A DNA stretch of 50,813 nt from Rhizobiales bacterium 2SD (GCA_005502805.1 SCMY01000020.1:1-50813); one strand, 5' to 3'. Positions 41,725 to 50,597 are shown, numbered from the stretch's first letter. Made by a program: numbers and translations. Notes: a model not told the origin generated them from the sequence alone.

Positions 41725-43028
41725 GCGCGACCTCCATCGGCCTGATCGGCATGGCGACCCTCGTCGGCATGATCCTGGCGCGCATCCCGGTGGGCGTCGC
41801 GCTCGGCCTCACCGGCTTCGTCGGCTATGCCGCGATCGATGGTTTCGCCAAGGCACGCCTCGTCTTCGGCGCGGTGCCGCTCGAGCTCTCCTCCGCCTAT
41901 ACGCTCTCGGTCCTGCCGTTGTTCACGCTGATGGGCGCGCTGGCGACGATGGCCGGTCTCTCCGGCGACCTGTTCCGGGCGAGCAACGCGGTCTTCGCCG
42001 GCATGCGCGGCTCGCTCGCCATGGCGGCGGTCGGCGCCTCGGCCGCCTTCGGCGCGGTCTGCGGCTCCTCGCTGGCGACGGCGGCGACGATGAGCCGGAT
42101 CTCGATCCCGCAGATGCTCAAGGCTGGCTATTCGCCGGCGCTGGCGGCGGGCGTCGTCGCGGCCGGTGGCACGCTCGGCATCCTGATCCCGCCCTCGCTG
42201 ATCCTGATGATCTACGGCATCATCGCCCAGCTCTCGATCATCAAGCTCTTCGCCGCCGCGCTGATCCCCGGCCTCGTCCTGACTGGGCTCTATCTGCTGA
42301 CGGTCTGGATCTGGGTACGCCTGCGGCCCGAGGCGGCGCCGAAGCTGCCGAGCGAGGGCAAGGCGCAGGCCTTCCGGCTCGTCCTCACCATCTGGGACGT
42401 GGCGGCGCTCTTCCTCGTCACCTTCGGCGGCATCTATCTCGGCTGGTTCAGCCCGACGGAAGCTGCCGCCGTCGGCGCCTTCGGGGCGCTGCTGCTCGGG
42501 CTGCTGCGCCGGGGTTTCGCCCGCGGCGACGTCACCACCGCCTTCACCGAGACGACGCGGATCACCGCCAATCTCGTATTGATCGTGCTGGGTTCGACGA
42601 TCTTCTCCTATTTCGTGGTGCAGACCGGCATGGCGCAATCGGTGGTCAAGGGCATTGGCGCGCTCGGCTTGTCGCCGCTTGCGGTGATGCTGTTGCTGAT
42701 CGCCTTCTACATCTTCCTCGGCTGCTTCCTCGAAGGCATCGGCATGGTGCTGGTCACGGTGCCGGTGCTGCTGCCACTAGTGCTGTCGACCGGCTATGAT
42801 CCGATCTGGTTCGGCGTGCTGCTGGTCATCGTCGTCGAGATCGGGCTGATCCATCCGCCGGTCGGGATGAACCTTTTCGTGATCCGCACCCAGGCGCCGG
42901 AGATCAGCCTGGGGGCGATGTATCGCGGCGTGCTGCCCTTCCTCGTTGCACCGTTCGCGCTGATCGCCATGCTGCTGGCCTGGCCGGACCTGGCGCTCTG
43001 GCTGCCGAGGTCGCTATCGGTCAACTAG
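41721..43028 (+). CDS. TRAP transporter large permease (DctM family)
   Basis: A 435-residue membrane protein with 11-12 helices. Family signs are RIPVGVALGLTGFVGYA near the start, PLFTLMGALATMAGLSGDLF, and ALAAGVVAAGGTLGILIPPS with the conserved GTLGxLIPPS. The second half includes LGCFLEGIGMVLVTVPVLLP and IGLIHPPVGMNLFVI. It catalyses sodium- or proton-coupled uptake with the DctP receptor. It is the last gene of the catabolic operon. Confidence 0.94.
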   Translation: MSATSIGLIGMATLVGMILARIPVGVALGLTGFVGYAAIDGFAKARLVFGAVPLELSSAYTLSVLPLFTLMGALATMAGLSGDLFRASNAVFAGMRGSLAMAAVGASAAFGAVCGSSLATAATMSRISIPQMLKAGYSPALAAGVVAAGGTLGILIPPSLILMIYGIIAQLSIIKLFAAALIPGLVLTGLYLLTVWIWVRLRPEAAPKLPSEGKAQAFRLVLTIWDVAALFLVTFGGIYLGWFSPTEAAAVGAFGALLLGLLRRGFARGDVTTAFTETTRITANLVLIVLGSTIFSYFVVQTGMAQSVVKGIGALGLSPLAVMLLLIAFYIFLGCFLEGIGMVLVTVPVLLPLVLSTGYDPIWFGVLLVIVVEIGLIHPPVGMNLFVIRTQAPEISLGAMYRGVLPFLVAPFALIAMLLAWPDLALWLPRSLSVN

Positions 43029-43374
43029 AGCGCTCGCGTGCGTCTCTGACAGCGGCTGCTCGATCTCCTTGCCCGGGGTCCATTTCGCCTGGATACCCTC
43101 GCCACAACAGCGCTCCGAGGACGCGGCGGCATCGGCGGGCCTCTGTGTACATGTGAACAACCCATTCGAGTCACAGGCGAGGTGCCGTCGATCCGGTTTC
43201 GCCGCGTCGGATCCGGATCGCGATCCCTGTCCACGCCTCATCGCCAGGGTCCGGCCAGGCCTTGCATTCGACTGAGATCAGGCAATCCAATGGGATCGGC
43301 GATGGCGGCGCATACGATCGAATCGGTATCGCCGAGCAAGTCGACGCCGACCAGCACAAGAGGCTTCGGGCATC
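43029..43374. other. non-coding gap with several inverted repeats before lysR
   Basis: No gene was seen. Three motifs stand out: TGTGTACATGTGAACA (43144-43159), which is two adjacent TGT-N2-ACA palindromes; GGATCGCGATCC (43215-43226), a perfect palindrome; and TCGGCGAT-N24-ATCGCCGA (43296-43303 and 43328-43335), a perfect 8-bp inverted repeat with half-site starts 32 bases apart, ending 39 bases before the lysR ATG. The last is the best operator candidate. Confidence 0.45.
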
Positions 43375-44304
43375 ATGGACCGCTTCGATGCGATGGAGGT
43401 TCTGCTGGCGGTCGTCGACGCCGGCAGCTTGTCGGCGGGAAGCCGCAAGTTGAAGGCGCCGCTGCCGAGCGTCAGCCGGAAAGTCGCGGAGCTCGAACGC
43501 CATCTCGGGACCCGCCTTCTCGTCCGGACGAGCCGCAACATCCAGCTTACCGATGCGGGGCGCGACTATGTCGATGCGGCCCGCCAGATCATGGCGCTGA
43601 TCGATGATGCGGAACTGCGCGCCGCGGGAGAGTACGAGGCGCCGAGAGGCGTCCTGACCATCACGGCGCCGATCGCGTTCGGCCATGACCATGTCTTGCC
43701 GCTGGCCTATGATTTCTTGAGCGAGCACCCCGAGATCAGGCTGAATCTTCTCTGCCTCGACCGCGTCGTAAGTCTCGTCGACGAGCATGTCGATGTCGGC
43801 ATCCGGCTGGGTGCGCTGGCGGACGGCTCGCTTCAGGCGATCAAGGTCGGCGAGTTCAGCTTCGTGACCTGTGCCACACCCGATTATCTGTCGCGGAAGG
43901 GACATCCGTCGCGGCCCGCCGATCTTGCTGGTCACGATGGTGTGGTTTTCGGCCAGATTACCGAGCCGGGCTGGGTCTACGAGCACGAAGGCCGCAGGCT
44001 GGAAGCAAGGCCGAACATCCGGGTTCGTGCGAATACCGCGATGGCGGCCGTCGCCGCCGCCCTACGCGGCGTCGGCATCATCCGCGCGCCCCGCTACCAG
44101 GTCGCGCGGGAGCTGCAATCGGGGGCCTTGGTCTCCATCCTCGATGCATACGAGAGCCATTCGTTTCCGGTTCACTTGATTTATGCGCGTCAGGGGCTTC
44201 TGCCGCTGAAAGTGCGCGTGTTCATCGATTGGATGGCACCAAGGCTGAGGCGCGCCCTCAAGGATCTGGCTGCGCCCTGGCCGCGAGAACTCTCGGGCAG
44301 ATAG
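43375..44304 (+). CDS. LysR-family regulator (CrgA/YafC branch)
   Basis: A 309-residue LysR protein with MDRFDAMEVLLAVVDAGSLS at the start and LPSVSRKVAELERHLGTRLL as recognition region. The effector domain shows LTITAPIAFGHDHVLPLAYD and VDVGIRLGALADGS. This branch often regulates single divergent oxidoreductase genes or itself. Here the neighbours are the TRAP permease upstream and a convergent MaoC gene. Whether it belongs to the catabolic operon is open. The ATG has a weak ribosome site. Confidence 0.9.
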   Translation: MDRFDAMEVLLAVVDAGSLSAGSRKLKAPLPSVSRKVAELERHLGTRLLVRTSRNIQLTDAGRDYVDAARQIMALIDDAELRAAGEYEAPRGVLTITAPIAFGHDHVLPLAYDFLSEHPEIRLNLLCLDRVVSLVDEHVDVGIRLGALADGSLQAIKVGEFSFVTCATPDYLSRKGHPSRPADLAGHDGVVFGQITEPGWVYEHEGRRLEARPNIRVRANTAMAAVAAALRGVGIIRAPRYQVARELQSGALVSILDAYESHSFPVHLIYARQGLLPLKVRVFIDWMAPRLRRALKDLAAPWPRELSGR

Positions 44305-44375
44305 TGGTCGATCTGGCGGGGAGACGATCGCGCAGGGCTCCCCAGCGCGTCGGCCGCCCGGGGCGACTTCGGTGT

Positions 44376-44828
44376 TCAGGTTGCGGCAGGCCGGCGATGG
44401 ACGACCAGCCTGGCGGTCAGGATCTGGAGAATGTCGCCGCGCTGGTTGAGCGTCCTGCTGACGATGGTGGCGATGCCGCGCTCGGGGCGCGAACGCGAAG
44501 GAACGACATCGATCACCTCGCTTTCAACATGGAGGATGTCGCCCGGGCGCGTCGGAGCCGGCCATTGGATCTCGGCGCCGGCGCCGATGATGCCATTGGC
44601 GAGCGGCAGACCCGACTCGACGTTCAGCCGCATGGTGATTGCGGCGGTGTGCCAGCCGCTGGCGGCGAGGCCGCCGAACAGGGTCGCTTTCGCCGCATGG
44701 TCGTCGAGATGGAAAGCCTGGGGGTCGAACGCGCTCGCGAAAGCCTTGATCTGCCCCTCATCAAGCGCGTGCGAGCCGCTGACGAAGGTTTGCCCCGGCC
44801 TGAGATCATCCAGATACAATTGTGTCAT
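44376..44828 (-). CDS. MaoC-like hydratase
   Basis: A 150-residue hot-dog fold protein. The hydratase-2 motif is recognisable as DPQAFHLDDHAAKATLFGGL with the catalytic Asp and His, followed by ASGWHTAAITMRL. The later QWPAPTRPGDILHVESEV is typical of MaoC dehydratases. It would add water to a 2-enoyl-CoA or similar. No CoA ligase or beta-oxidation gene is adjacent, so its link to the catabolic operon is only by proximity. GAGATGAGGC precedes the ATG. Confidence 0.88.
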   Translation of the reverse strand: MTQLYLDDLRPGQTFVSGSHALDEGQIKAFASAFDPQAFHLDDHAAKATLFGGLAASGWHTAAITMRLNVESGLPLANGIIGAGAEIQWPAPTRPGDILHVESEVIDVVPSRSRPERGIATIVSRTLNQRGDILQILTARLVVHRRPAAT

Positions 44829-45477
44829 GCCTCATCTCCTCGATCCTGATGCAGTCGCTCCAAGGACACCTTGCTCGACATCTGATCGAGTCGCCGGTGG
44901 GCCCCGATGCCGCCCTATGCTCGGGTGACGACGGCCGCGCCTGGCATTCCGGCATGTCCGTTCGCTCACCAATCCGGCGGCAGCGTGGTTCAGCGCCGTG
45001 ATTTGGAGCAAGCTAGGCGTGCCGGATTGCGCGCGGCAGCCGGCAAGAATGAAAGCCTGCCTCTCAAAACGAAAAGAGCGCCAATCGCGGAGAATGCAAA
45101 GCCGTGCCGGCATTTCCGCGCAGTGGTCGAGCTCATCGCGAGCAGGGGCATCCAATGGAGCCGGGTTCCGCTGTCGGCCTCACGATGCTGCGGCGCCGGC
45201 CGTGATCAGGGGCAGAGCGTCAGGGGCGACCCGACCCTTCCAGGACCGATGATGACTGCGACGAGGCGTTCGAGATGTCACCGACCGGCGACACACCTTC
45301 TGGTCGAAGATGCGGGCAGCGAGAGCCCTCTGAACTTCAGCTTGGGGTAATGTGGTCCCGACTTGGTAGCGAAGGGACGAGGCATCTGAAGGGCCATGTG
45401 TGAAACCGCCGTGTGAAAGCGGATGCCACCTAACCCCTTATCAATGCGTAGCTCTTTCTCCTGCTGAGGAAAAAGAG
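44829..45477. other. 650-base gap without a recognisable gene
   Basis: Short open frames exist on both strands but none has a family pattern, a convincing ribosome site or normal codon bias. GC content falls in places (for example around 45050-45090). It looks like a decayed gene region or a non-coding spacer between the MaoC gene and tRNA-Leu. No T-run terminator is evident for the tRNA; only an imperfect stem near 45452-45476. Confidence 0.5.
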
Positions 45478-45564
45478 TGGTGCCCAGGAGAGGACTCGAA
45501 CCTCCACGCCCTTGCGAGCGCCAGCACCTGAAGCTGGTGCGTCTACCAATTCCGCCACCTGGGC
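45478..45564 (-). tRNA. tRNA-Leu (CAG)
   Basis: On the minus strand an 87-base tRNA begins GCCCAGGTGGCGGAATTGG and ends CTGGGCACCA with encoded CCA. The anticodon stem CCAGC/GCTGG encloses TTCAGGT, giving anticodon CAG. The long variable arm (GGCGCTCGCAAGGGCGT) is typical of type II leucine tRNAs, and the T-loop is TTCGAGT. Confidence 0.96.
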
Positions 45565-45745
45565 AACGGCGGTTCGTTTACGGGGGCCGAACGCGGCTGT
45601 CAACGGGCGAAGCCGGCTTTTTGACAATCGTGTATCGGCCGCGGGGCGGGCGGCGTCACACCGCCTTCACAGCCGCGCTGCGATGAACTAGGACAGGCAC
45701 AATAGAGCCAGTTTTCAGCGCTTCCAAACGGAGCTTCGCGTCATC

Positions 45746-46747
45746 ATGACGGTCCTGCCTCCCGCATCGCAACTCGTCACGGTCTTCGGCGGCTCGGGCT
45801 TCCTCGGGCGCCATGTCGTGCGGGCGCTGGCGCGGCGCGGCTATCGCGTGCGTGCCGCCGTGCGCCGCCCGGATCTCGCCGGCTTCCTGCAGCCGCTCGG
45901 CATCGTCGGTCAGGTCACAGCGGTCCAGGCCAATCTGCGCTATCCCGATTCGGTCGCGGCCGCCGTCAAGGGCGCCGATGCCGTGATCAACCTCGTCGGT
46001 ATCATGCGCGAGAAGGGCCGGCAGAACTTCTCCTCGGTGCAGGCGCAGGGCGCCCGCACGGTTGCGCAAGCCTGCGCGCAGTTCGGAGTCGACCGACTGA
46101 TCCAGATCTCGGCGCTTGGGGCCGACGCCGGATCGACATCCGCCTATGCCCGCAGCAAGGCCGAAGGCGAGGCCGCGGCCCATGCCCTGGTCAGGCAGGC
46201 GATCGTGCTGCGCCCCTCGGTGATGTTCGGTCCGGAGGACACCTTCTTCAACCGCTTCGCCTCGCTGGTGCGCATGCTGCCGGTGCTGCCGCTCGCCGGC
46301 GCCGAGACGAAGTTCCAGCCGGTCTTCGTGGGCGACGTCGCCGAGGCGATCGCGCGCGCCGTCGACGGCAAGGTCGAGGCTGGCAAGGTCTACGAGCTCG
46401 GCGGCCCTCAGGTGAAGACACTGCGGGAGCTGGTCGACTATGTCTGCGAGGTCACCGGCCGTCGGCGCCTGATCGCGCCGATGCCCTTCGGCCTCGCCCG
46501 CCTGCAGGGCCAGGTCCTCGAGCTCGCGGACATGCTGACGCTCGGCCTGCTGCCGAACGAGCTCATCCTGACGCGCGACCAGGTCAGCCTGCTCGAAAGC
46601 GACAACGTCGTATCCTCGACGGCGGAGAAGGAAAGCCGGACCTTGCACGGCCTCGGCATCGCTCCTGTCTCGTTCGAAGCCGAGGTACCAGCCTATCTCT
46701 GGCGCTTCCGCAAGGCCGGCCAGTTCGCCACCGCCCGCGCCAGCTGA
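45746..46747 (+). CDS. NDUFA9-like NAD(P)-binding protein
   Basis: A 333-residue atypical short-chain dehydrogenase. It opens with the Rossmann motif VTVFGGSGFLGRHVVRALAR and continues with GADAVINLVGIMREKGRQNF and IQISALGAD. The usual Tyr-x3-Lys is YARSKAEGE. It closely resembles the mitochondrial complex I accessory subunit NDUFA9 and its alphaproteobacterial homologues, which may have a role in ubiquinone or complex I biology. It is a single gene, convergent with the quinone oxidoreductase. Confidence 0.9.
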   Translation: MTVLPPASQLVTVFGGSGFLGRHVVRALARRGYRVRAAVRRPDLAGFLQPLGIVGQVTAVQANLRYPDSVAAAVKGADAVINLVGIMREKGRQNFSSVQAQGARTVAQACAQFGVDRLIQISALGADAGSTSAYARSKAEGEAAAHALVRQAIVLRPSVMFGPEDTFFNRFASLVRMLPVLPLAGAETKFQPVFVGDVAEAIARAVDGKVEAGKVYELGGPQVKTLRELVDYVCEVTGRRRLIAPMPFGLARLQGQVLELADMLTLGLLPNELILTRDQVSLLESDNVVSSTAEKESRTLHGLGIAPVSFEAEVPAYLWRFRKAGQFATARAS

Positions 46748-46753
46748 GCCTGG

Positions 46754-47743
46754 TCAGGGCAGCAGCAGCAGTTTGCCGGCGGTTCGCCGGCTCTCCAGCG
46801 CCGCATGAGCCGCGCTCGCCTGCGCCAGCGGGAAGATGGCGCCGGGCAGCAGCCTGAGCTCTCCCGAGATCGCGAGCCTGAACAGCTCGCCGAGCTCGCC
46901 GGCGAGGCGCCCGGGCGCGAGATGCGGCAGCAGTGAGAAACCGGCGATGGTGCGATTGCCGAAGATCAAGGCCTTCAGCGCCTCGCTCTCCGGGCGGAAA
47001 TCGGCGAGCGAGAGCGGGCCGTAGAGCACGAGGCGGCCAAACGGCGCCAGCAAAGCGAGGCATTGCCCTGGAATCTCACCGCCGGAGGCATCGAAGACCA
47101 AGTCCGGACCCGCGCCCTCGGTCGCGGCCCGGACCTGCTCGGGCCAATCGGCTTGCGTGTAGTCGACGCCGGCATCGGCTCCGAGCTCCCGTGCCAACGC
47201 CAATTTCTCGGCCGAGCTCGCCATGGCGATCACCCGCCTGGCGCCGCTGCGTTTCGTCAGCTGGACCAGTAGGCTGCCGACGCCGCCGGCAGCGGCGCTG
47301 ATCAGGACGTTCTTCCCAGTAGCCGGATGGCTGCGCAGCAGGTGCAGCGCGGTCAGGCCCTGGACCTGCAGCGCCGTTGCGGCCGCGAAGGAAATCTCGT
47401 CCGGCAGGCGCACGACCACGTCGGCGCGGATCGCGACCTGTTCGGCATAGCCGCCGCTCTGCACGCCGGCGACATAGAGCGCGGCAGCGACACGGTCGCC
47501 AATGGAGAGGTCTGTGACGCCGCCGCCGAGCGCGGCGATCGTGCCGGCGATTTCCACACCGGGAATGAAGGGTAGCGGCGGCGTCACCGCATAACGGTCC
47601 TGCCGCATCATCACTTCGAAGAAATTGATGCCGACGGCGCCGACCCTGATCAGCACCTCGCCGGGCCGAGGCGAGGGGCTGTCGATCTCGACGATGTCGA
47701 GCACTTCGGGGCCGCCGAAGCGGCTGTACTGGATGGCTTTCAT
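46754..47743 (-). CDS. zinc-free quinone oxidoreductase (MDR family)
   Basis: A 329-residue medium-chain reductase. The GroES-like part includes RVGAVGINFFEVMMRQ and FIPGVEIAGTIAALGGGV. The NADPH-binding motif is SAAAGGVGSLLVQLTKRSGA. Zinc ligands are absent, as in QOR. It reduces quinones or enones with NADPH. The divergent HxlR regulator, about 100 bases away, is the usual control partner for such genes. Confidence 0.92.
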   Translation of the reverse strand: MKAIQYSRFGGPEVLDIVEIDSPSPRPGEVLIRVGAVGINFFEVMMRQDRYAVTPPLPFIPGVEIAGTIAALGGGVTDLSIGDRVAAALYVAGVQSGGYAEQVAIRADVVVRLPDEISFAAATALQVQGLTALHLLRSHPATGKNVLISAAAGGVGSLLVQLTKRSGARRVIAMASSAEKLALARELGADAGVDYTQADWPEQVRAATEGAGPDLVFDASGGEIPGQCLALLAPFGRLVLYGPLSLADFRPESEALKALIFGNRTIAGFSLLPHLAPGRLAGELGELFRLAISGELRLLPGAIFPLAQASAAHAALESRRTAGKLLLLP

Positions 47744-47801
47744 GGACTGGCCTCACGCGAAGGGGATGAGCGTGGGCGGCGTTCTGGGCTAGGATGCCAA
47801 G

Positions 47802-47817
47802 CGGTGGCTACACACCG
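47802..47817. promoter_or_regulatory. candidate HxlR operator
   Basis: CGGTG-N6-CACCG (CGGTGGCTACACACCG) is a perfect inverted repeat in the divergent region between the quinone oxidoreductase and the HxlR gene, 30 bases before the latter's start. Confidence 0.4.
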
Positions 47818-47846
47818 ATTTGTTTGCAGCAGACCAAGAGGTGAGC

Positions 47847-48233
47847 ATGGCCGATCCGATGAAGCGCCTGCCGATGCTGCCGGTCGAGCGGGCGCTCAAG
47901 GTGATTTCCGGCCGCTGGAAGGCGGTGATCCTCTACCAGCTCTTCGATGGCCCCAAGCGCCTGTCGGAACTGCAGAAGCGCATTCCGCCGATCACCCAGA
48001 AGGTGCTGATCCAGCAATTGCGCGAGATGGAGGAGCACGGTCTCGTCAGCCGCGAGATCTTCCCGCAGGTGCCGGCGCGCGTCGACTATGCGGCGACGCC
48101 GCTCGGCCAGAGCCTTGCCCCGGTGATTGCGACGCTGTGCGACTGGGGCCGCCGGCACGCGGCCGATCTCGGCGAGCTCGATGCCTTGTCCGAATGCCGC
48201 TATCGCCCTGGAGCACGGTCCGAGGCGGCCTGA
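47847..48233 (+). CDS. HxlR-family regulator
   Basis: A 128-residue winged-helix protein. VERALKVISGRWKAVILYQL and DGPKRLSELQKRIPPITQKV are the HxlR signature, followed by LREMEEHGLVSREIFPQVPA and YAATPLGQSLAPVI. Redox- or aldehyde-sensing members rely on a Cys near the N-terminus (not seen before the HTH here; one Cys lies in IATLCDWG). It probably controls the divergent quinone oxidoreductase. The ATG follows AAGAGGTGAGC, which fixes the start; an earlier TTG is unnecessary. Confidence 0.9.
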   Translation: MADPMKRLPMLPVERALKVISGRWKAVILYQLFDGPKRLSELQKRIPPITQKVLIQQLREMEEHGLVSREIFPQVPARVDYAATPLGQSLAPVIATLCDWGRRHAADLGELDALSECRYRPGARSEAA

Positions 48234-48282
48234 ACCACATCGTGGCCAACAGCCGCATCAGGCGGCCGTGCCGGTAGACCTC

Positions 48283-49278
48283 TCAGAGCATGCTGGGCAG
48301 GACGCGGTCCGGCGGCTTATGCCCGTCCATGAAGGTCTTGATGTTGACGATGACCTTCTCGCCCATGTCGGCGCGGCCTTCATGCGTGGCCGAGCCCATA
48401 TGCGGCAGCACCACGACGCGATGCTGGCGGGCGAGCTTGAGCAGGCGCGGATTGACTGCCGGCTCGTGCTCGAACACGTCGAGCCCGGCGCCGGCGAGTT
48501 CGCCGGCTTCCAGCATGCGCGACAGTGCCGATTCGTCGACGATCTCGCCGCGGGCGGTGTTCACCAGGATGGCGTCCGGCTTCATCAGCTTGAGGCGGCG
48601 GGCCGAAAGCAGGTGGTAGGTCGCCGGCGTATGCGGGCAGTTGACGGAAACGACGTCCATCCGCGCCAGCATCTGGTCGAGCGAATCCCAATAGGTCGCG
48701 TCGAGCGCCTCCTCGATGCGCGAATCGAGCCGGCGGCGGTTGTGATAGTGGATCGACAGGCCGAAGGCGGCGGCTCGCTTCGCCAGCGCCTGGCCGATGC
48801 GGCCCATGCCAACGATGCCGAGGCGCTTGCCGGTGATGCGGCGTCCCAGCATCCAGTTCGGCGACCAGCCGGCCCATTCGTCGTCGGTGATGATGCGGGC
48901 GCCCTCGGCGATGCGCCGGGCGACGGCGAGGATCAGCGCCATCGTCATGTCGGCGGTGTCGTCGGTCAGCACGCCCGGGGTGTTGGTCACGGTGATGCCG
49001 CGCTGGACCGCGCTGGCGACGTCGATATTGTCGACGCCGTTGCCGAAATTGGCGATCAGGCGGAGCTGGTCGCCGGCCTGGGCGATCAGCCCGGCATCGA
49101 TCTTGTCGGTCACGGTCGGGACCAGCACGTCGGCGGTCTTCATCGCCTCGACGAGTGCGGCCTGGCTCATCGGCGTGTCGTCGAGATTGAGCCTGGCGTC
49201 GAAGAGTTCGCGCATCCGCGTCTCGACCACGGCCGGCAGCTTGCGCGTGACCACGACCAGGGGCTTCTTCTTCGACAT
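48283..49278 (-). CDS. D-2-hydroxyacid dehydrogenase (glyoxylate reductase-like)
   Basis: A 331-residue NAD(P)-dependent enzyme. It has the dinucleotide motif LGIVGMGRIGQALAKRAAAF and the catalytic residues Arg (NTARGEIVDE), Glu (FEHEPAVN) and His (VLPHMGSATHE). The N-terminal half includes IANFGNGVDNIDV, typical of glyoxylate/hydroxypyruvate reductases and D-glycerate dehydrogenases. The substrate is likely glyoxylate or hydroxypyruvate. AGGAGC precedes the ATG. Confidence 0.92.
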   Translation of the reverse strand: MSKKKPLVVVTRKLPAVVETRMRELFDARLNLDDTPMSQAALVEAMKTADVLVPTVTDKIDAGLIAQAGDQLRLIANFGNGVDNIDVASAVQRGITVTNTPGVLTDDTADMTMALILAVARRIAEGARIITDDEWAGWSPNWMLGRRITGKRLGIVGMGRIGQALAKRAAAFGLSIHYHNRRRLDSRIEEALDATYWDSLDQMLARMDVVSVNCPHTPATYHLLSARRLKLMKPDAILVNTARGEIVDESALSRMLEAGELAGAGLDVFEHEPAVNPRLLKLARQHRVVVLPHMGSATHEGRADMGEKVIVNIKTFMDGHKPPDRVLPSML

Positions 49279-49520
49279 GGGCGGCTCCTTGAAGGCCCCT
49301 CAGGCTTCGATCTTGCCGGTCCTGCGCCTGTCGGCGCGACCAGTGGCCGCAGCGTCGCCTTTCCGCCTCAACCCCCCATTAACCGAGGCGCATCAGGAAT
49401 TGAGTCGGATAGTTTCGACGATCGGTGGCCGTCTCGTTGTCTAGCAGCGTTGCGGCGGAACACAACCTGACCCTTCGGCGCGGCGTGTGTCGACAGCGGT
49501 CAGGTCCAGGAGTGGGTTGG

Positions 49521-50057
49521 ATGACGGTTCAGAGGATGCGCGGCGCGCTCGGCCTCCTGCTTGTGGCGGGCCTTGCCCTGCTGGCATTGCCGGGTTCGGC
49601 TCAGGAGGTCGCCAACGGCCCGGTCTCCGGCCTGCCGCTGCCGCGCTATGTCAGCTTGAAGTCGGACCGGGTCAATCTGCGCGAGGGGCCGTCAAAGGAA
49701 CACCGCACGAGCTGGGTCTTCCAGCGAGCCGGTCTTCCGGTCGAGATCACGGCCGAATTCGAGACCTGGCGGCGCGTGCGCGACGCCGACGGAACCGAAG
49801 GCTGGGTGCTGCACAGCCTGCTCTCCGGACGCCGCACGGTCCTGGTTTCGCCGTGGTCGAAGAACAAGGGCGAGACCTTCTCTCTGCGCGAGGCGGCGAG
49901 TGAGGGGGCGACTGTGGTCGCGACGCTCGAGCCTGGCGTCATCGCCAATGTGCAGTCCTGCCAGAATGCCTGGTGCCGCGTCACGGTCAGCAAGATCGTC
50001 GGCTACATCAAGCAGGACCGGCTCTGGGGTGTCTATCCCAACGAGACCGTGCAATAG
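49521..50057 (+). CDS. exported SH3-domain protein
   Basis: A 178-residue protein with a Sec signal (GALGLLLVAGLALLALPGSA, cleavage near GSAQE) and two bacterial SH3 units. The first, SDRVNLREGPSKEHRTSWVF, and the second, TFSLREAASEGATVVATLEP, have the same layout, each ending in a W-containing strand (TEGWVLHSLL and NAWCRVTVSKIVGYI). Such proteins act in the periplasm, probably on cell-wall or protein ligands. The ATG was chosen because it directly precedes the signal peptide; GGTTGG is the only ribosome-site trace. Confidence 0.88.
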   Translation: MTVQRMRGALGLLLVAGLALLALPGSAQEVANGPVSGLPLPRYVSLKSDRVNLREGPSKEHRTSWVFQRAGLPVEITAEFETWRRVRDADGTEGWVLHSLLSGRRTVLVSPWSKNKGETFSLREAASEGATVVATLEPGVIANVQSCQNAWCRVTVSKIVGYIKQDRLWGVYPNETVQ

Positions 50058-50090
50058 CGTCGGAGACGCTGTTCCTGCGGCTCTGGAAGC

Positions 50091-50597
50091 TCAGCCGCCG
50101 ACCTTGCGCAGCCTGACGACGACGTCGACCCGGCTGATCTCGTAGCCGTCGGGCGGCGGCGGCAATTCAGCGACGTCGACCGCCGAGGCGGGGATGTCGA
50201 TCACCTTGTCCTCGCCATCGACCACGAAATGGTGATGGTCGCTGTTGTCGGTGTCGAAAAAGGTCTTGGCGCCGTCGATGGCGAGCTCGCGCAGCAGGCC
50301 CGCCTGCGTGAACTGGTGCAGCGTATTGTAGACCGTCGCGAGCGAGACCGGCACGCGCGCCTTCATCGCCTCTTCATAGAGCATCTCGGCGCTGATGTGC
50401 CGATCGCCCTTGGCGAAGAGCAGCCAGCCGAGCGAGACGCGCTGGCGCGTCGGCCGCAGGCCGACCCGGCGCAGCTTCTGGCGCACGTCATGGAAGGGAC
50501 AGCCCTGCCGTGCGTCCGCTCCGTAGCCCTGGTCCTGCGTCTGGCCGTCCATGCCGCGCGCCAACTCCATGAAACCGTCCCAGCATCGGGACATCAT
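50091..50597 (-). CDS. irr: iron response regulator Irr (Fur family)
   Basis: A 168-residue Fur-family protein. The N-terminal extension has the heme regulatory Cys-Pro pair in GCPFHDVRQKL (Cys33), and the winged helix reads VGLRPTRQRVSLGWLLFAKG and VPVSLATVYNTLHQFTQAGL. SDHHHFVVDGEDK carries the second heme-binding His cluster (His121-123) of rhizobial Irr. Irr represses or activates iron genes when heme is low and is degraded when heme is abundant. The first Met may be 1, 2 or 10. It is convergent with the SH3 gene and divergent from a LysE-type gene. Confidence 0.93.
   Translation of the reverse strand: MMSRCWDGFMELARGMDGQTQDQGYGADARQGCPFHDVRQKLRRVGLRPTRQRVSLGWLLFAKGDRHISAEMLYEEAMKARVPVSLATVYNTLHQFTQAGLLRELAIDGAKTFFDTDNSDHHHFVVDGEDKVIDIPASAVDVAELPPPPDGYEISRVDVVVRLRKVGG

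Noticed and set aside
44907..45350. 147-codon frame in the 650-base gap
   Set aside because: No family pattern, no ribosome site, composition like random GC-rich sequence.
45452..45476. Terminator of tRNA-Leu on the minus strand
   Set aside because: The CTCTTTTT/AAAGAG stem is imperfect and no T-run follows on the minus strand.
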